Assembly (NCBI GenBank): GCA_043228905.1
Contig: JBHGNT010000002.1
Span: 26,598,001 to 26,662,000 of the forward strand
Source: Azolla caroliniana
Taxonomy: Eukaryota > Polypodiophyta
Direction: 5' to 3'
Length of the DNA stretch: 64,000 nucleotides
The position numbers and the translations under genes are program-made. Every line of letters starts with the position of its first letter. Within the stretch, counting starts at the first letter, position 1. Under the pieces are notes generated by a model. The model did no database searches. It saw nothing but the letters and a program-made list of their open reading frames with translations, and was not told the DNA's origin. Shown in pieces: positions 20,538 to 32,132 of this stretch.

Positions 20538-20939
20538 AAAAGTGCCGATACGGAAGAGGGTGCGGGACGAGCCGCCCTCTTTTACATGGGGAGAAAGACC
20601 GACCGGGCGAAGGTCGGAAATTGGAAGGGAAGTGGTCAAGGGTTCGGAATGAGTCCGGAGAGGTCGGCATCAGAACCGAAACTAGGATATTGGAGAACCA
20701 AGCCCAGGCGGGGCTTGGTTGATCACAGACCAGATGCTTCTCACCGAACGTATTTGGGAGCAGTACCCCGAACGAGCGTCCGCAAATCGTTACGAGACGG
20801 AAGCACCACGTCTTATCCGGAGACTCAGGCAGCCGGTAACGAGCGCCGATGTGAGACCTAGAGAGATGGGAGATGGAGGCGGGTACACAAGAAGGAGAGC
20901 AACGAAGAGTTCGGGAGAAGTACAAGGGATGTAGAGGAG

Positions 20940-22500
20940 AATGAAGGCCGGTCCTACGGAGATCCTTACACCGATCCGGTTGTAGGCCCGAGAGCCGGCG
21001 TGAGTCCTATAGGAGAGATCGGTGGCGACAGGAGAATGGGACCCGACAATCCAGAGAATGACGGATGGACCCGGACGAGAACCGGGCGGAACGAACTTCG
21101 GGAAACCCATTCCGGGAGGGAGGGAGAAAGCAGGCCTACGAAGAGGCCGGGAACACGGTACGTCAGTACCACAGGAGAGGGTGTGGAGCGAGCCACCCTC
21201 TCGACTTACGAAAGAAGGAAGACCTAGGATAAGGGTCAGAGATATGGCAAGCCCGAGGAGGATCCTTCACACCGGTTCTACAGAAACCGGCGGTCGGCCC
21301 GAGAGCCGGAGCGAGGCCTAAAGTGATGAACGGTGGAGACGAGGGGACAAAGGCAAAGGGCTACGGATGGGGGGTCTACGGAGATCCTCACACCGATCTG
21401 GCAGTCGGCCCAAGAGCCGGCGTGAGTCCTATAGGAAAGGACAGTGGCGGCAGGTGAACGAGACCAACAGAAGAGAATGGTGAAGGCAGAGTGGAGCAGC
21501 TGTGACCTTACACACACCGATTCTAGAGACTCCGGCAGCCAACGACAAGAGGAGACATGAGACCTAGAGTAAGGGACGGTGGCGGCGGCAAGGCGGGCAA
21601 CCGAAGCCAGAAGGGGAGGTCCCACGAAGACACTCACACCGATCCGGCGGTCGGCCCGAGTGCCGGCGTGAGTCCTATAGGGGAGATCGGTGGCGGCAGG
21701 AGAACGTGATCGGACGACAGGACGCGACAAACAGCAAGGAGGTATGAGGCCGGCAAGGTGGCTACGAACCATCTCAAACCTTCCGGCGAGGCGAATGGGT
21801 GTAAGGAAGTCCGGTCCTACGGGATCCCCACACTTAACCAGAGACTCCAGCAGTTCGGCCAACGTGGCAACATGAGACCGAGAGAGAAGGTTGGTGGCGG
21901 CGGGAAACGGGACCCAACTACGCGGAAGACACGAGGAGAGTCCGGGAGGGACTCAAACAAAAGACACCCGGATCTCGGCAAGCGACGAAACGAAGACCGG
22001 TCCTATGGGACCCTCACACTGATCCGGAGACCCCGGCAGTTCGGCCAACGTGGCAATGTGAGACCTAGGGAGAACGACGGTGGCGGTAGGGAACGGGACC
22101 CAATGACACGGGGTAGCGGATCGGGAGTCGGTAAGACGGGGCGGACGAAGTGCGAAACCCTCACCAGCCGGTTACGGTTTCCGAAGTAGCCGGTAGGGCG
22201 AACACGGGGAGGTGTGTCAGGCCGGAAAGGCACACCTGGGACAGAACAAGAGTCTCGCAAGTGGCCATCGCGGGTCGAATCGAAGCGTGACTACGGGACG
22301 GTGTTCGGCACGGGGGGAGCCGAACAAAGGAAGCGGAAGACGGCACAAGGGAGGTGCCGGGAACGAGGTGACGAGTGTATAGTGGACTACACAGGGTCGG
22401 AGTCAGGGGATGCATCATAAGGGAGTCCGGAGGAGGATCCTCCACACTCGGTTCGTAGATCTCGGCAGCTCAATCAGAGTAGCGAAGATTGACATGGCAA
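20940..22500 (+). repeat. Degenerate tandem repeat array forming the G4 interior
   Basis: A unit of roughly 100-200 bp recurs about eight to ten times (near 20945, 21240, 21366, 21505, 21605, 21795, 22000, 22430). Common parts: GGTCCTACGGAGATCC, CACACCGATCCGG, GGCCCGAGAGCCGGCGTGAG, CCTATAGGAGAGATCGG and GGTGGCGGCAGG. Units differ by indels and substitutions, so lengths vary. No protein homology on either strand. It replaces the pol region of this element. Confidence 0.75.
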
Positions 22501-22893
22501 GCCCAGGATGACAAGCTGGTGGGGGTGAGGGGATGACGGCAAGCGGAAGACTCAGGACCTGTTGTAGCAGCGCAAAACGGGAAAGGCGAAGCGGGCCACT
22601 ACGGGCATTCCTCAAGCGGAGGACATCGGGCATATGGCGGAGAGCGAGGCGTGCATACGACCGAACAAGGGCCAGCAGAAGTACACGTACTACGGAGATC
22701 GCGGTGAAGGACCCATCGACGGGTCGAACGAGCCTACGGGGAGGTAAGCGCGAAGGAAGAACCGAAGCCGACGGTTCAAGTCGGCAGCGAGCCGGGATGC
22801 GGATCACGGTTGACTGGTTCTCACTGGACGAAATCTCTCACCCTTCACCGGATTTGGCACGTACCGGTGGACGTGCGGTTTGGTGGGGGTGGA

Positions 22894-23660
22894 TGTCATG
22901 AAGAATTTCGGCCAGAGGCGGAAACCGGGAAACATTGGCTACATCGGCGGGGTGCAACATGTGTGCTCACCCTTGTACATTTAGTGTGAATAACGAGGGC
23001 ACCTTTATGGCACCGAAGAGTAGCCCAATCGGGACAGACGATCCCATGTAAGTCGGGCTTTATCCCACATTGTAACGCATCCCTCTCCTTGTTCTATAAA
23101 AGGAAGGGAGCGCCCTTTGTGAAAGGGTTGCCCGTTTTGTGTTAGAGGGTATATCGTTAGGTTTAGAGTTAGTCTTCTTCTTCTTCTTCTTCTTCTTCTT
23201 CTTCTTCTTCTTGGCGGGGAGGTCGACCGTTGAGGGTTGTCTCTGCTAGGTCTCCTGTGCAAGACCCCGCTCCGCGTGACAAGCCCGAGAGCTCCCCGGA
23301 TGGAGGCTTGGCAGTAGACTGCTGCTGTAACCTACCCTACCATGGTCCGGCTCGAAGCCGGGATTATATTCTTCCCCTTTGTAATATACATACTAGTATC
23401 CATCTGTGCATACTCGTGTCTCTGTTTGTATGGGTGGTTTGGTGTTCCCTTCCCTGCGTTTCTGTACATAAGGGCGTGAGTTGGTTCGGCGTGGTGTGTG
23501 TGTGGGTATGAGTCGGAGTCAAGCGCGCGTTCTCTCTCTTTCTCTCTCCTGTTCGGTGGCTTCTGGAACCCATCGGGAATCGTCTTCACGGCTTCCCCTC
23601 TTCCCTAGTCTGAGACCCCCGTGGTCCCGCCCTTCTACCCGCACGCGCGTAACAACGCGA
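22894..23660 (+). repeat. LTR-A copy 2 (3' LTR of G4)
   Basis: 767 bp from TGTCATGAAG to ...CAACGCGA; the final CA is missing and 23661 begins foreign sequence. TATA box at 23095-23101, (TTC)n at 23173-23212. Preceded by polypurine GGTGGGGGTGGA. Confidence 0.88.
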
Positions 23661-24252
23661 GACCGGTGGATGTGCGGTTTGGTGGGGGTGGATGTCGTGG
23701 AGAAAACTGGCCAGAAACGGAATCGGCGAAGCAGGGCGCATGAACAACCCCTACACTTTTCCACACCAATTAATACCTTGTACATAACTAGGAGTAGGAC
23801 GATGGGTGTAAATAGACTAGATGTGATGCATTGAATGTCTAGGAAATCAAAGAGTATCTCTGTCCGAAAGGACAGAGAATAAATTCATGAAAACGAGGGT
23901 GCAACAGCCTGCCTCAACGGCCTATAAAAGGGAAGGAAGAAGGCGGATGAAGGGATCGCGTTTTAGGAGTGAGGAGGAAGTGTTGTCGGACTGAGACCGA
24001 GCTCTCTCCTCCATCGTTCATCATTCTCTACAGGATTTCGGACTGAGTTGCCTCTACTTCGTGGACAGCCCGTGTGCTTCCGGTAGAGGCTCCACAGTGC
24101 AGTCGGGTTGTTGCGTCCGTGAGCACCGTGTGCGTGTGTGTGTGTTCGGCTGAGTTGGGCCCATTGCCGGCTTGCCGGTTGTAATCGTTATTGATTTTGT
24201 AATTAAGACTTTGTTCTCTCTCTCTTCCTCCCTCGGTGTTCCTGCAAGCTGT

Positions 24253-24290
<38 letters not shown>

Positions 24291-24363
24291 TCCTCACACT
24301 CCTTGGTTCAAGGCCCTTGCGGTCCTGCCTCTTTCCACATGCGAAGAGCGTAACAACTCAACA
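23661..24363 (+). repeat. LTR-D with its own polypurine tract (3' end of a deleted gypsy element)
   Basis: 23661-23692 is a pre-LTR segment with a polypurine tract (GGTGGGGGTGGA), nearly the same as that before LTR-A copy 2. It leads into an LTR of about 671 bp starting TGTCGTGGAG (23693) and ending CTCAACA. TATA box at 23923-23929; (CT)n at 24254-24287. No internal region is present, so LTR-A copy 2 and LTR-D were brought together by recombination or deletion. Confidence 0.78.
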
Positions 24364-24815
24364 CCAACAAAGAAGCAGCTAATAAGCGGCCGACATGGAA
24401 GTAGCCAATTAGTTGATCGAAACCGACCAGACTAGTCAGAGCATGATGGCACGAAGCCGAAAAGCCGAACAATCCAGTTCGAGGATTACGAAAGCCGGAA
24501 GCCCGACTCCTAAGACCGAACCGAAACAACTTATCGACAAATGGAAGTTGTGTTCGAAGGGGCGTGTTGAGAGTCGAACTCAACTTCCCATAGAGATAGG
24601 TTTCACACTAGGGCACACTAGCCCATGGACATGCCATGCTAGTTTTGTAAATAGTTGAAAGGGCACTTGCCCTAGCCTAGTTGGTACTTAAACCAACCTT
24701 TTTGTAACTTAGTAACTGTTGGATGTAATATACAGTTTCTTATTATAGTTCTCTCTCTCTCTCTCTAATTCTCTCTCTTGTCTCACATGCACACACACAC
24801 ACACACACACACATA
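24364..24815 (+). mobile_element. C0: 3' end of a + strand copia element with partial LTR
   Basis: 24364-24563 is non-coding-like 3' sequence; from 24564 TGTTGAGAGTCGAACTCAAC starts an LTR. The same LTR start appears in reverse at 53131 (TGTTGAGAATCAAACCCAAC on the - strand). The LTR has TAAATAGTTG...GGGCACTTGCC and a CT-rich leader, then (CA)n at 24789-24812. It stops where the - strand copia pol C1 begins, so it is in inverted orientation to C1. Confidence 0.7.
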
Positions 24816-26990
24816 GTCCTTCTGTTGTATAGAATCACTCTTGATTCTTTACACATATTGACGTAGTCGAGGACACGCCTAATATAGTCAGATTGGGACA
24901 AAAAGAATTTTCTTTGATTTCGATTTCGACTTATCTTCATGCTAAGAATGTGTCTTGCCGGACCGAGGTCCTTCATGGCAAACTTCAACCGCAGTTGCCG
25001 AACGAGTTCGGCAAGCTCTCCGGCTTGGTGACCGGAGATTAGCATGTCGTCCACGTAGATGATGAGGAAGATGGGTGACCCATCTCAAGTTTTTTTCATG
25101 AAGAGACAGTGATCTTCATCTCTCTTACAGAAGCCGACCGACTGAATGAAGTCATTGAACTTCTTATACCACTGTCGTAGTGCATGTTTCAAGCCGTATA
25201 GACTCTTCCTGAGTCGGCAAACTAGATGTTCTTGGCCGGGTGCCACAAAGCCTTTCGGCTGCTCCATATAAATTTCCTCCTCTAGATCACCATGGAGGAA
25301 TGCCATTTTGACATCTAGCTGAATCAGCTCCAAGTCTTCAGCTACCACGACACCGAGCATGAATCTAAGGGTTGTCATTTTCACCATTGGTGAAAAGATT
25401 TCGTTGAACTCGACGCCATATTGCTGTCGAAAACCCTTAGCTACTAGTCTGGCCTTGATTTTTGGGGTGGCCAAATCAGACGTCTCTTTGACTCGATAGA
25501 CCCACTTGCATCGAAGAGCACGTCGATTCTTCGGGAGCTCGACCAAGTCCCAAGTTTGGTTTGCTCGAATTGAGTTCATGTCAGACTCCATTGCTAGATT
25601 CTAGGTGGCCGAATCGGCAGATGCCGATGCTTCTTCGTATGACGTCGGTTCTCCAGTGTCCATAAAGAAGATTCAAGGAGAGTATCTCTCTGGGGGCTGC
25701 GACAGTCTCTCGAATCTTCGAGGTATGATTGGACTAGTCGCATCAGGTGTTGGCGTCGGATGATCCAGAGCCGAACCATTCGGTTGTTCCGAGTCGAGCA
25801 TTGTCGAGTCAGGGATGGAGGATTCGGCTACCCGTGAAGCCGATCTTGTGTTATGGGCTAGACCTTCATGAAGGGTCAGCACTTCGGAAAAAGTTACCCT
25901 TTGGACTTCAATAGGCCTTTCGGCCATCTTATGTAGAGCCTACTCATTGAACACTACATCTGAACTTCGAATGATTTGTCTGTGCTCGAGGTCCCAGAGT
26001 TGGTATCTGATTTTTCCATCTGGTCCATAACCTAGGAAAATACATTTCCTGGACCTTGGTGCAAGTTTACGGCAATCATCTTTCAATATGAGGGTGTATG
26101 CCTCACACCCGAAGATCCTCGACTTGTCGTAATTCGGTTTACTACAGATCCATAATTCCTGAGGTATCTTAAGTCCTAGAGGCCTACTTGGAGACATATC
26201 AATAATGTGTACTGCCGTAAGTAGGGCCTCTGCCCAGAAGCCATCCGACAGTCTAGAGTGTTGGAGCATGGAAACTATCCTTTCTTGAATTGTCCGATTC
26301 ATCCTCTCGGTAATTCCGTTCTGCTCCGGACTATAGGGTGTCGTATATTCATGTCGAAGGCTGCATTGTCAGTAAAATTTGATGAATTCTTCATATTTGA
26401 ACTCTCCTCCATTATCAATCCGAAGACATTTGAATTTTCGGCCAAACTGATTTTCGACCATAGCGAGCCAATCAGAGAAAATTAAGAACACTTGATCTTT
26501 GGTCTTTATCGGATACGCCCACACCTTCTAAGTCGAGTCGTCAATAAAGCTAACAAAATGCAAGGCACCGCCGAGGAACTGATGTGGCATAGGGCCACAT
26601 ACATCTGAGTGGACTCGATTCTCTCGGTACTGATGTCGAGTGTGATGCGACTATCTATTTACCATACTGACAATGCTCGCAGAACTGATGATAAGAGAAG
26701 GAGAGTTTAGGGATGTATCTAGCTCTGGATAAATGCATGATGTCGGCTTTGCTGAGGTGTCCGAGTTGTCCGTGCCATAGTGATGACACGGGAACGTCAA
26801 CTAGGAATAGGCCACTCTCTTAGAGTGTGATGTATAATGGGTACAACGAATGTACTTTCGGTCCTCGAGCAAGTAGGAGGTTCCCCCTGTGGAGTGTCCA
26901 CCCTCCTGATGAGAAGCCGTCTTCGTCAGTTGTCCCACTAAGTTCAAAGGACTTGAGAGCTCATGTACGTGTCGGACATTGTGCAGTACC
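24816..26990 (-). pseudogene. C1 pol remnant (integrase, RT)
   Basis: RT N-terminal half is open at 25085-25591 (WVYRVKE, KARLVAKGF, QLDVKMAFLHGDLEEEIYM, SLYGLK). A TGA at 25085-25087 interrupts it; the same frame continues with the catalytic YVDDML and KDLGPARHIL to about 24830. Integrase C-terminus at 25940-26302 (FGCEAYTLI, KCIFLGYG). The catalytic core near 26300-26450 shows IDNGGEF and, after a stop, the SPEQNG...RMNRTI segment. Integrase zinc finger and GAG-pre-integrase lie near 26690-26800. Tnt1/Tork-like in layout. Confidence 0.88.
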
Positions 26991-28890
26991 AATGTAGAAC
27001 CACCTAGAAGGTTGAGCTCTACAGTGCCGATTCCGATTATCGCACAATGCTGCGAATTTCCAACTCAGATTGAATCGGAATATTGGGCCGAGTATTGCCG
27101 AAATTAGGATCGATGAGGGATCACGTGATGTGAAGCATCTGAGTTCAAGAGCCAAGTGCTTGACTCTTTAGTTGTAAGAAGAACGTTTAATTCGACTGAT
27201 TTTTCGATGAACAAGATGTTCGGGTCGTTCGACAGTATTCCGGCCGAAGAGCTGACGTAATTGACCTCCTCATGCCAGCCACTATTCTGATCAGCTCGCT
27301 GAGCCTTATCATTTTTGGCTTTGAGTGTGTGGCAATTGGCTTTGATGTGTCCAGGTTTCTTGCAATAATTGCAGACTCGATTATCTCGGGACTTGCTCCG
27401 AGTTTGCTAGTTGTTCGGTTGCCATGAAGAACCTCTTCCTCGGTTGTTCGATCGGTCGGTTGAACCTTGTACTACATAAGTGTCGTTGGTCGAATCGTTA
27501 GCAAACGATTTTCTTCGAGCTACTTCAGTCAGAATTGCACTCATAACTGAGGAGTACTTAACGGCTGCAATCTATGCATTGCACACAGTTGTAATGAAAG
27601 TTTCCCACGAAGGGGGGAGACTACTCATAAGTAGCATTGCTCTTAGTTCATCCTCGATAGTCGTCCCTTGAGCCGCAATTTGGGAACCTAAGCTTTCGTA
27701 CTAGTTGAGGTGTGCCTGGACCGAATCAATTCTTTCCTCCAAAGGTTATAAAGGTGTCGAATCAGATATATCTTCGTAGCGGCTACCTTCTTTTTGTAGG
27801 TGTCCGAGAGTGTCTTCCATAGTTGGAAGGAAGTCAAACATGATTGCATCGTGAAGTACACAAACTCCGATAGGTGAATCCGAATGGTGGCTCAGACGAT
27901 TTTGTTGAGTTTCTCCAATTCAAGTGGCTTGTATCCTTCTGGAGCATTTTCGTTTTCGTTGGGTCGATTTGCATGTCTTTGTAATCTTAAATTTTCACAA
28001 GTAGTAGGTAGAGCCTTTTTTTTCTTGTTTACCAATCAAGGCGTTTGGGTACACCCAAAAATATGCCTCTACTCTCTGTTTGTTGAACATCATCCCTCAA
28101 TAGCTGCTCCTTGAAAATCATCCCTCTTTATAGTCAAGGTAGTCTTGCATCTGCTCCTTTTAGAAGTTGAAGTTCGATCCATCGAACTTCCTTAGACTCA
28201 TCTCTGACGAGCCGGATATTGATGCCATTTGTGTCGGCTTGATAGAATTTGTCTGGAGTCGATCACGAACAATGGTGGAGTGCAGCCGACTGGCTCACTT
28301 GATGTCGTTCTAGCTGAAATTGGACACAAGTCGAATTAGTTTCGGCTATTTGGCGAATTTTGTCCAGAGTGACTATAGTCAATCGACTTAGTTGAATTGG
28401 ACCCGAGTTTGCCGATTCGATTTCAAATGTCAATTTTCGAGATTTTTGAACACAGAGTATGTGCCTATTATCTAGGCCGATCCTGCTTCAAGTGACTACG
28501 ACAATGAGAGGAATAGATTCAATTGACCTTTCCAAATGTTGTCTAGCCGAATGAAGCATGGAAGGGGTTTTTTCCTGGAGCCTAGACTACTATGAGTGAT
28601 TATGACGAGTGAATAAATAGCGTCTATTGACCGATTCGATTGTCGTCTAATAAGATGTAGCATGATTAAGGCAGAGCTTGTGGAGCGAAATCTCACTCCG
28701 AGCGGCTACAATCATGGGAGTGAAGTGCAATCAATTGACTCACTTCAATGCCGATTTAGAACAATGGAGTGTAGATTTTGCTGGTGTTTCTCTTTGCGAA
28801 AACAATCTTGTAGAGAGTTGTCAATCGAATTCTTCAAGGTGTACCAGGGAAGAGTTTCTGATGGAGACAAAGTAGACGGCGGCAACAAAA
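26991..28890 (-). pseudogene. C1 gag and protease-region remnant
   Basis: A CCHC knuckle (CNYCKKPGHIKANC) reads on the - strand at about 27340-27382. The region to its left up to 26991 should hold the protease but no clear active site was found. The region to its right up to the PBS is decayed gag with no long open frame. The segment 28200-28890 has short CGA-rich repeats of no recognised function. Confidence 0.7.
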
Positions 28891-28904
28891 TCAAAAAACA
28901 CCAT

Positions 28905-28916
28905 GCTCTGATACCA
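28905..28916 (-). other. C1 primer-binding site (initiator-Met type)
   Basis: On the - strand TGGTATCAGAGC, the classic plant copia primer site complementary to initiator tRNA-Met, two bases from the LTR end (CTCAACA). Confidence 0.93.
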
Positions 28917-28918
28917 AA

Positions 28919-29240
28919 TGTTGAGAACGCGACCTTCTAGGTGCGGAACAATCTCAACACTTTTCCGTGAGGAGATCGTTAATAGATGCAATGAAGAGGA
29001 TTGATGGCAACTAGAAACAAAATAAAGAAGGAAGATCAACAAGAACACAAGAGAGAGAGAGACGTTAGGCACAAGATGAACTATATTTGAAACCATTAGA
29101 AAGCTAGGTTACAAAGTTAGTTTATATACTAACTAACTTAAGGCAACTGCCCTTCTCACTATTTACATAAATAGCCTAAACCTAGTGTGTACAAAGGGAG
29201 ACAATGTGGATACGTTCATTAGAGATCCGCATTCAATAGT
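28919..29240 (-). repeat. C1 5' LTR
   Basis: The inner end is sharp (TGTTGAG on + at 28919). The outer end is less certain, near CATTCAATAG at 29233-29242, which on the - strand resembles a degenerate TGTTGAATG start. It contains the family's TAAATAGTGAGAAGGGCAG block. Confidence 0.7.
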
Positions 29241-29761
29241 GTGGACAATATGACTCGATTAAGGGGGATTCGGACGAAGCAAAAATAGCAAGTTCAAAGT
29301 TTCTCCTGAAATGGGTGATTTTCCTATGATGACCAAATCTTCGATAAGGCCTAAGTAGAACTACCAGGTGCCCAGGTGGTTGTTTCCACTAACGGCTCCC
29401 AATATTGTACATGGGATGTAAATATACATGTCTAGTTGGGGCACAAGTAATTTATCATAGTCGTATTATCGGGTGAATTGTTGTAAAAGAGTATGGCGGG
29501 ATAGGTAGGGTTGGGGATTGTTGTAGGATTTGTGGGAGGAAGGGCATCGTGAGTTTTGTTGTTCTTTTGTTGGTTTTGGAGTTGTTCGTCCATGTTGTAT
29601 ATATCGATTCCACTCAAGTTGTCTTTGTAGATCGTAGAGGTGAACTTTGCTATAATTTGTTTGCTAATTAATGTGAAGTAGGTTTTTTTTGGAAAATAAT
29701 AACAATTCATATTAAGCACCTTCATGGAAGATAAATGGTGATTCAATATCTTTTTCAAATG

Positions 29762-32132
29762 CTTGGATGGTTTTTTTGTAGATTCCCATCATTATAAAGA
29801 TATATTAGTATTTTATATTTGATGATTGGAGAAGCTTTTAGTTTTCTTACAAGTAATGTTGTGAATATAAAAGGGCTGCAATGGCCATGGTTAGAGGAAA
29901 AAATTGTGGATTGTCAATTTGCTGATGATACAACCTTGTATTTGCAAGGTTCTCACGATAATTTTTCTAGAGTACAACAAGCTATTGATACATTTTGCTA
30001 TGATTTTGGAACTGTTATTAATTGGAATAAGTCGGTGGGGTTCTAGGTAGGTACCATAGTAAACCCTTTGTGGTGTCCACAGGAAGGGTTTGAATGGATT
30101 CTACATGGTAAACCTATAAGATACTTGGGATGTCAGGTAGGTATTAATCTTTCGCTAGAAGATCATGTAGCTCATCTATTGCTTGCTATAAGGAAGAAAT
30201 CATTATATTGGAATACTGCTAAATTGTCATTGGTAGGTCTAAGGGTTGTTGTTGCGAATAAAGTATTGTTGGCTTCCATGTGGTACATTTTCGAAGGGAG
30301 ACAATGTGAATACATTCATTAGAGACCCACATTCAACAGTCCCTCGTAATGGTCGTATACATTGAAAATTTGTAAATCGAAATAAATGTACAATAAAGAT
30401 TGATACAAGGTTTTTCGAACAAATCGAAAATTTCGATCGAGTCGGTGATCTTCAAAAAGCAATAGGCCGAACTGGCCAAGATTGGGAAAACTAAGACCGA
30501 GTTTCGAGTTGTCGAAGTCGATTGTTCGAAAAACATCCTGAGTGTCCGACTTAATCAGACTGATTCTTAGTTATGCCCATCTGGTGCCATAGGGATCGGA
30601 ATCGATTCGTCGAAAGACATTTGGTCATCCCATCTGCGACATTTTCGACCGTAGAAAGCCGTTTTTTCCTGAGATGACGCAGTCCTAAACAAAGTGATAT
30701 CGCCATGATAAAGGTGAAGCTGAGTTAGTGGGAATTTGGCTGACTTTTTCTTCTTCGCCGATGGAAAACAAAACCCATGTTTGTAGAACAATATGGGGAG
30801 GGAACATTATGTATGCAGAAATGGATAGAGTCTTTACGATGTCTTCCTTTCAGCCTTCTCAAACTAGTCTATTTTGGTATGGTATGTTTTCATCCTTACA
30901 TGTCTTGTTGGGAGTCAGGGGTTATAAAAACTCTCATGAATGCCTTTACTTTGATGTTTCGCCATTTGTATGACTTCATTTTCTCTTTGTGGAAGACGGA
31001 ATTGCAACTCAAGGGAGTATGTTGCCTATTCGTATATTGTGGAAGAAAGATTAAAAATGGATGTTGAATCCACATCCAAATGATATAAACTATCTCTCTG
31101 AATTGTGGGTCTATGAGAATACGCCCATTGATCGCCTTTTGTGGGATCCCGTTGAGTGGAATGGCAAACCATATCAGTGCAAGGAATGCTAGGTAAGAAA
31201 ATCCCATTTTTTTAATACTCGGTAAAAATGGGTAGAGAATTGCTAAGGAGGGTTGATGCTATTACGCTAGCAACTTGTAAATTTTGGGGATTTGTAATGT
31301 ACTAGATTCTTGGTTGAATGCTTATTGGAAATGGCTAGGGGCCATGCAAATTTCTAAAAAAGTTGTGTTATTTAGATGGTTGTTGATACATTATGGCATT
31401 CCTGTGAAGTCATGGATGCGGGGGCATTGCCATGATTTAAAATGTGATAGTTGTGGTTCTCCCATTGAATCGGCTTACCATGTTTTATGGATATGTCCTA
31501 TTGCTAGAGCAGTTTGGAAAAAAATGTTGTATCCTATTTATGGTAAATAGGTGTACACATGGGGTTTTGTGAGATGGGGAAATTGGCTAAAGGAATACAA
31601 AACTATGAAAAGGAGCATGTTGATTTTCTTATCCTCTCTGATAGAAGACATGTATTGAAGGTCTCTTATACTACAACAATTCATTGCTTGGAAGAGGACA
31701 AGGTCTGGTCTACGATATCTTATTTAGTAGTTTGGGTATTGTGGAAGGCTAGATGTAAATGTGTATTTTAGAAAGTCAAACAAAATGCGGTTGAGTTAGT
31801 CAAGGAGATATGGTTAATGCTCTTACATACTGTAGAGGTCAATATGAGGCAATAATTGGTAAGCCTGATGTTGTGTTTCGTAAGTAACAATATTTTCGAG
31901 AATTTGGAAAAAGGCAGAGGTTTTCACCTCTTTCGGGGAGAGAATAAAGTGGAGATACGCTCCACCAAGATGGCTTTTTCCAGCCCCCGTCTTGGAACGA
32001 CCCTGCATGAGGGCTTTTGATACTTGACATGTTAGTTGATGTGGGTATGAGGGTTGTAATCTATTGTATGAATTCGTTGTAGCCTTTGGGCATCTTTCCA
32101 TTAATACCAAGGTGAATCTTCATTTAAAAAAA
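29762..32132 (+). pseudogene. L1: decayed plant LINE (RT and zf-RVT), interrupted
   Basis: RT segment at 29819-30290 with QFADDTTLY (the FADD catalytic motif) and a conserved IRYLGCQVG block, separated by one stop codon. A foreign ~485-bp block at 30291-30776 interrupts it. LINE sequence resumes (WGGNIMYA region) and ends in a zinc-binding RT-associated domain near 31430-31530 (CDSCGSPIESAYHVLWICPIARAVWKKM in part), then a VLWKARCKC end near 31740. A short oligo-A (32125-32133) marks the 3' end. RNase H and endonuclease are not seen. Inactive. Confidence 0.8.
30291..30776. other. Foreign block inside LINE L1, copia-like
   Basis: Its first 45 bases (GGGAGACAATGTGAATACAT...CATTCAACAGT) nearly repeat 29197-29242 at the outer end of the C1 LTR. 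The rest is richer in CG-containing TCGA words than the surrounding LINE and resembles the non-coding parts of C1. No open frame is convincing. Confidence 0.5.

Larger units (their letters stand above)
19223..23660 (+). mobile_element. G4: non-autonomous LTR element (body; 5' LTR begins at 4665)
   Basis: LTR-A copies at 4665-5240 plus 19223-19358 (5') and 22894-23660 (3') enclose a PBS, a decayed gag start, then ~2.3 kb without any RT, RNase H or integrase homology. A polypurine tract (GGTGGGGGTGGA) precedes the 3' LTR. Structure fits a large retrotransposon derivative that would depend on a relative such as G2 for enzymes. The family shares PBS, PPT and LTR-end motifs with G2. Confidence 0.8.
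24816..29240 (-). mobile_element. C1: Ty1/copia element, 3' end lost
   Basis: Read on the - strand: 5' LTR (about 29240-28919), initiator-Met PBS, gag with CCHC knuckle, GAG-pre-integrase, integrase, linker, RT. RNase H and 3' LTR are absent; the left neighbour is an oppositely oriented LTR piece (C0). Stop codons and frameshifts in every domain make it inactive. Confidence 0.88.

Noticed and set aside
19863-20639. 258-codon reverse-strand frame in G4
   Set aside because: Serine/arginine/proline-rich with no domain, opposite a decayed gag and repeat region. The similar frame at 21278-21862 lies in the tandem array and just follows the repeats.
20940-22500. Possible CRISPR-like array in the G4 interior
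   Set aside because: Repeats vary in sequence and length and are not separated by unique spacers of constant size; the context is a plant LTR element.
31823-32110. 95-codon reverse frame at the LINE 3' end
   Set aside because: It lies opposite the LINE 3' untranslated region and ends in its poly-A; no homology recognised.
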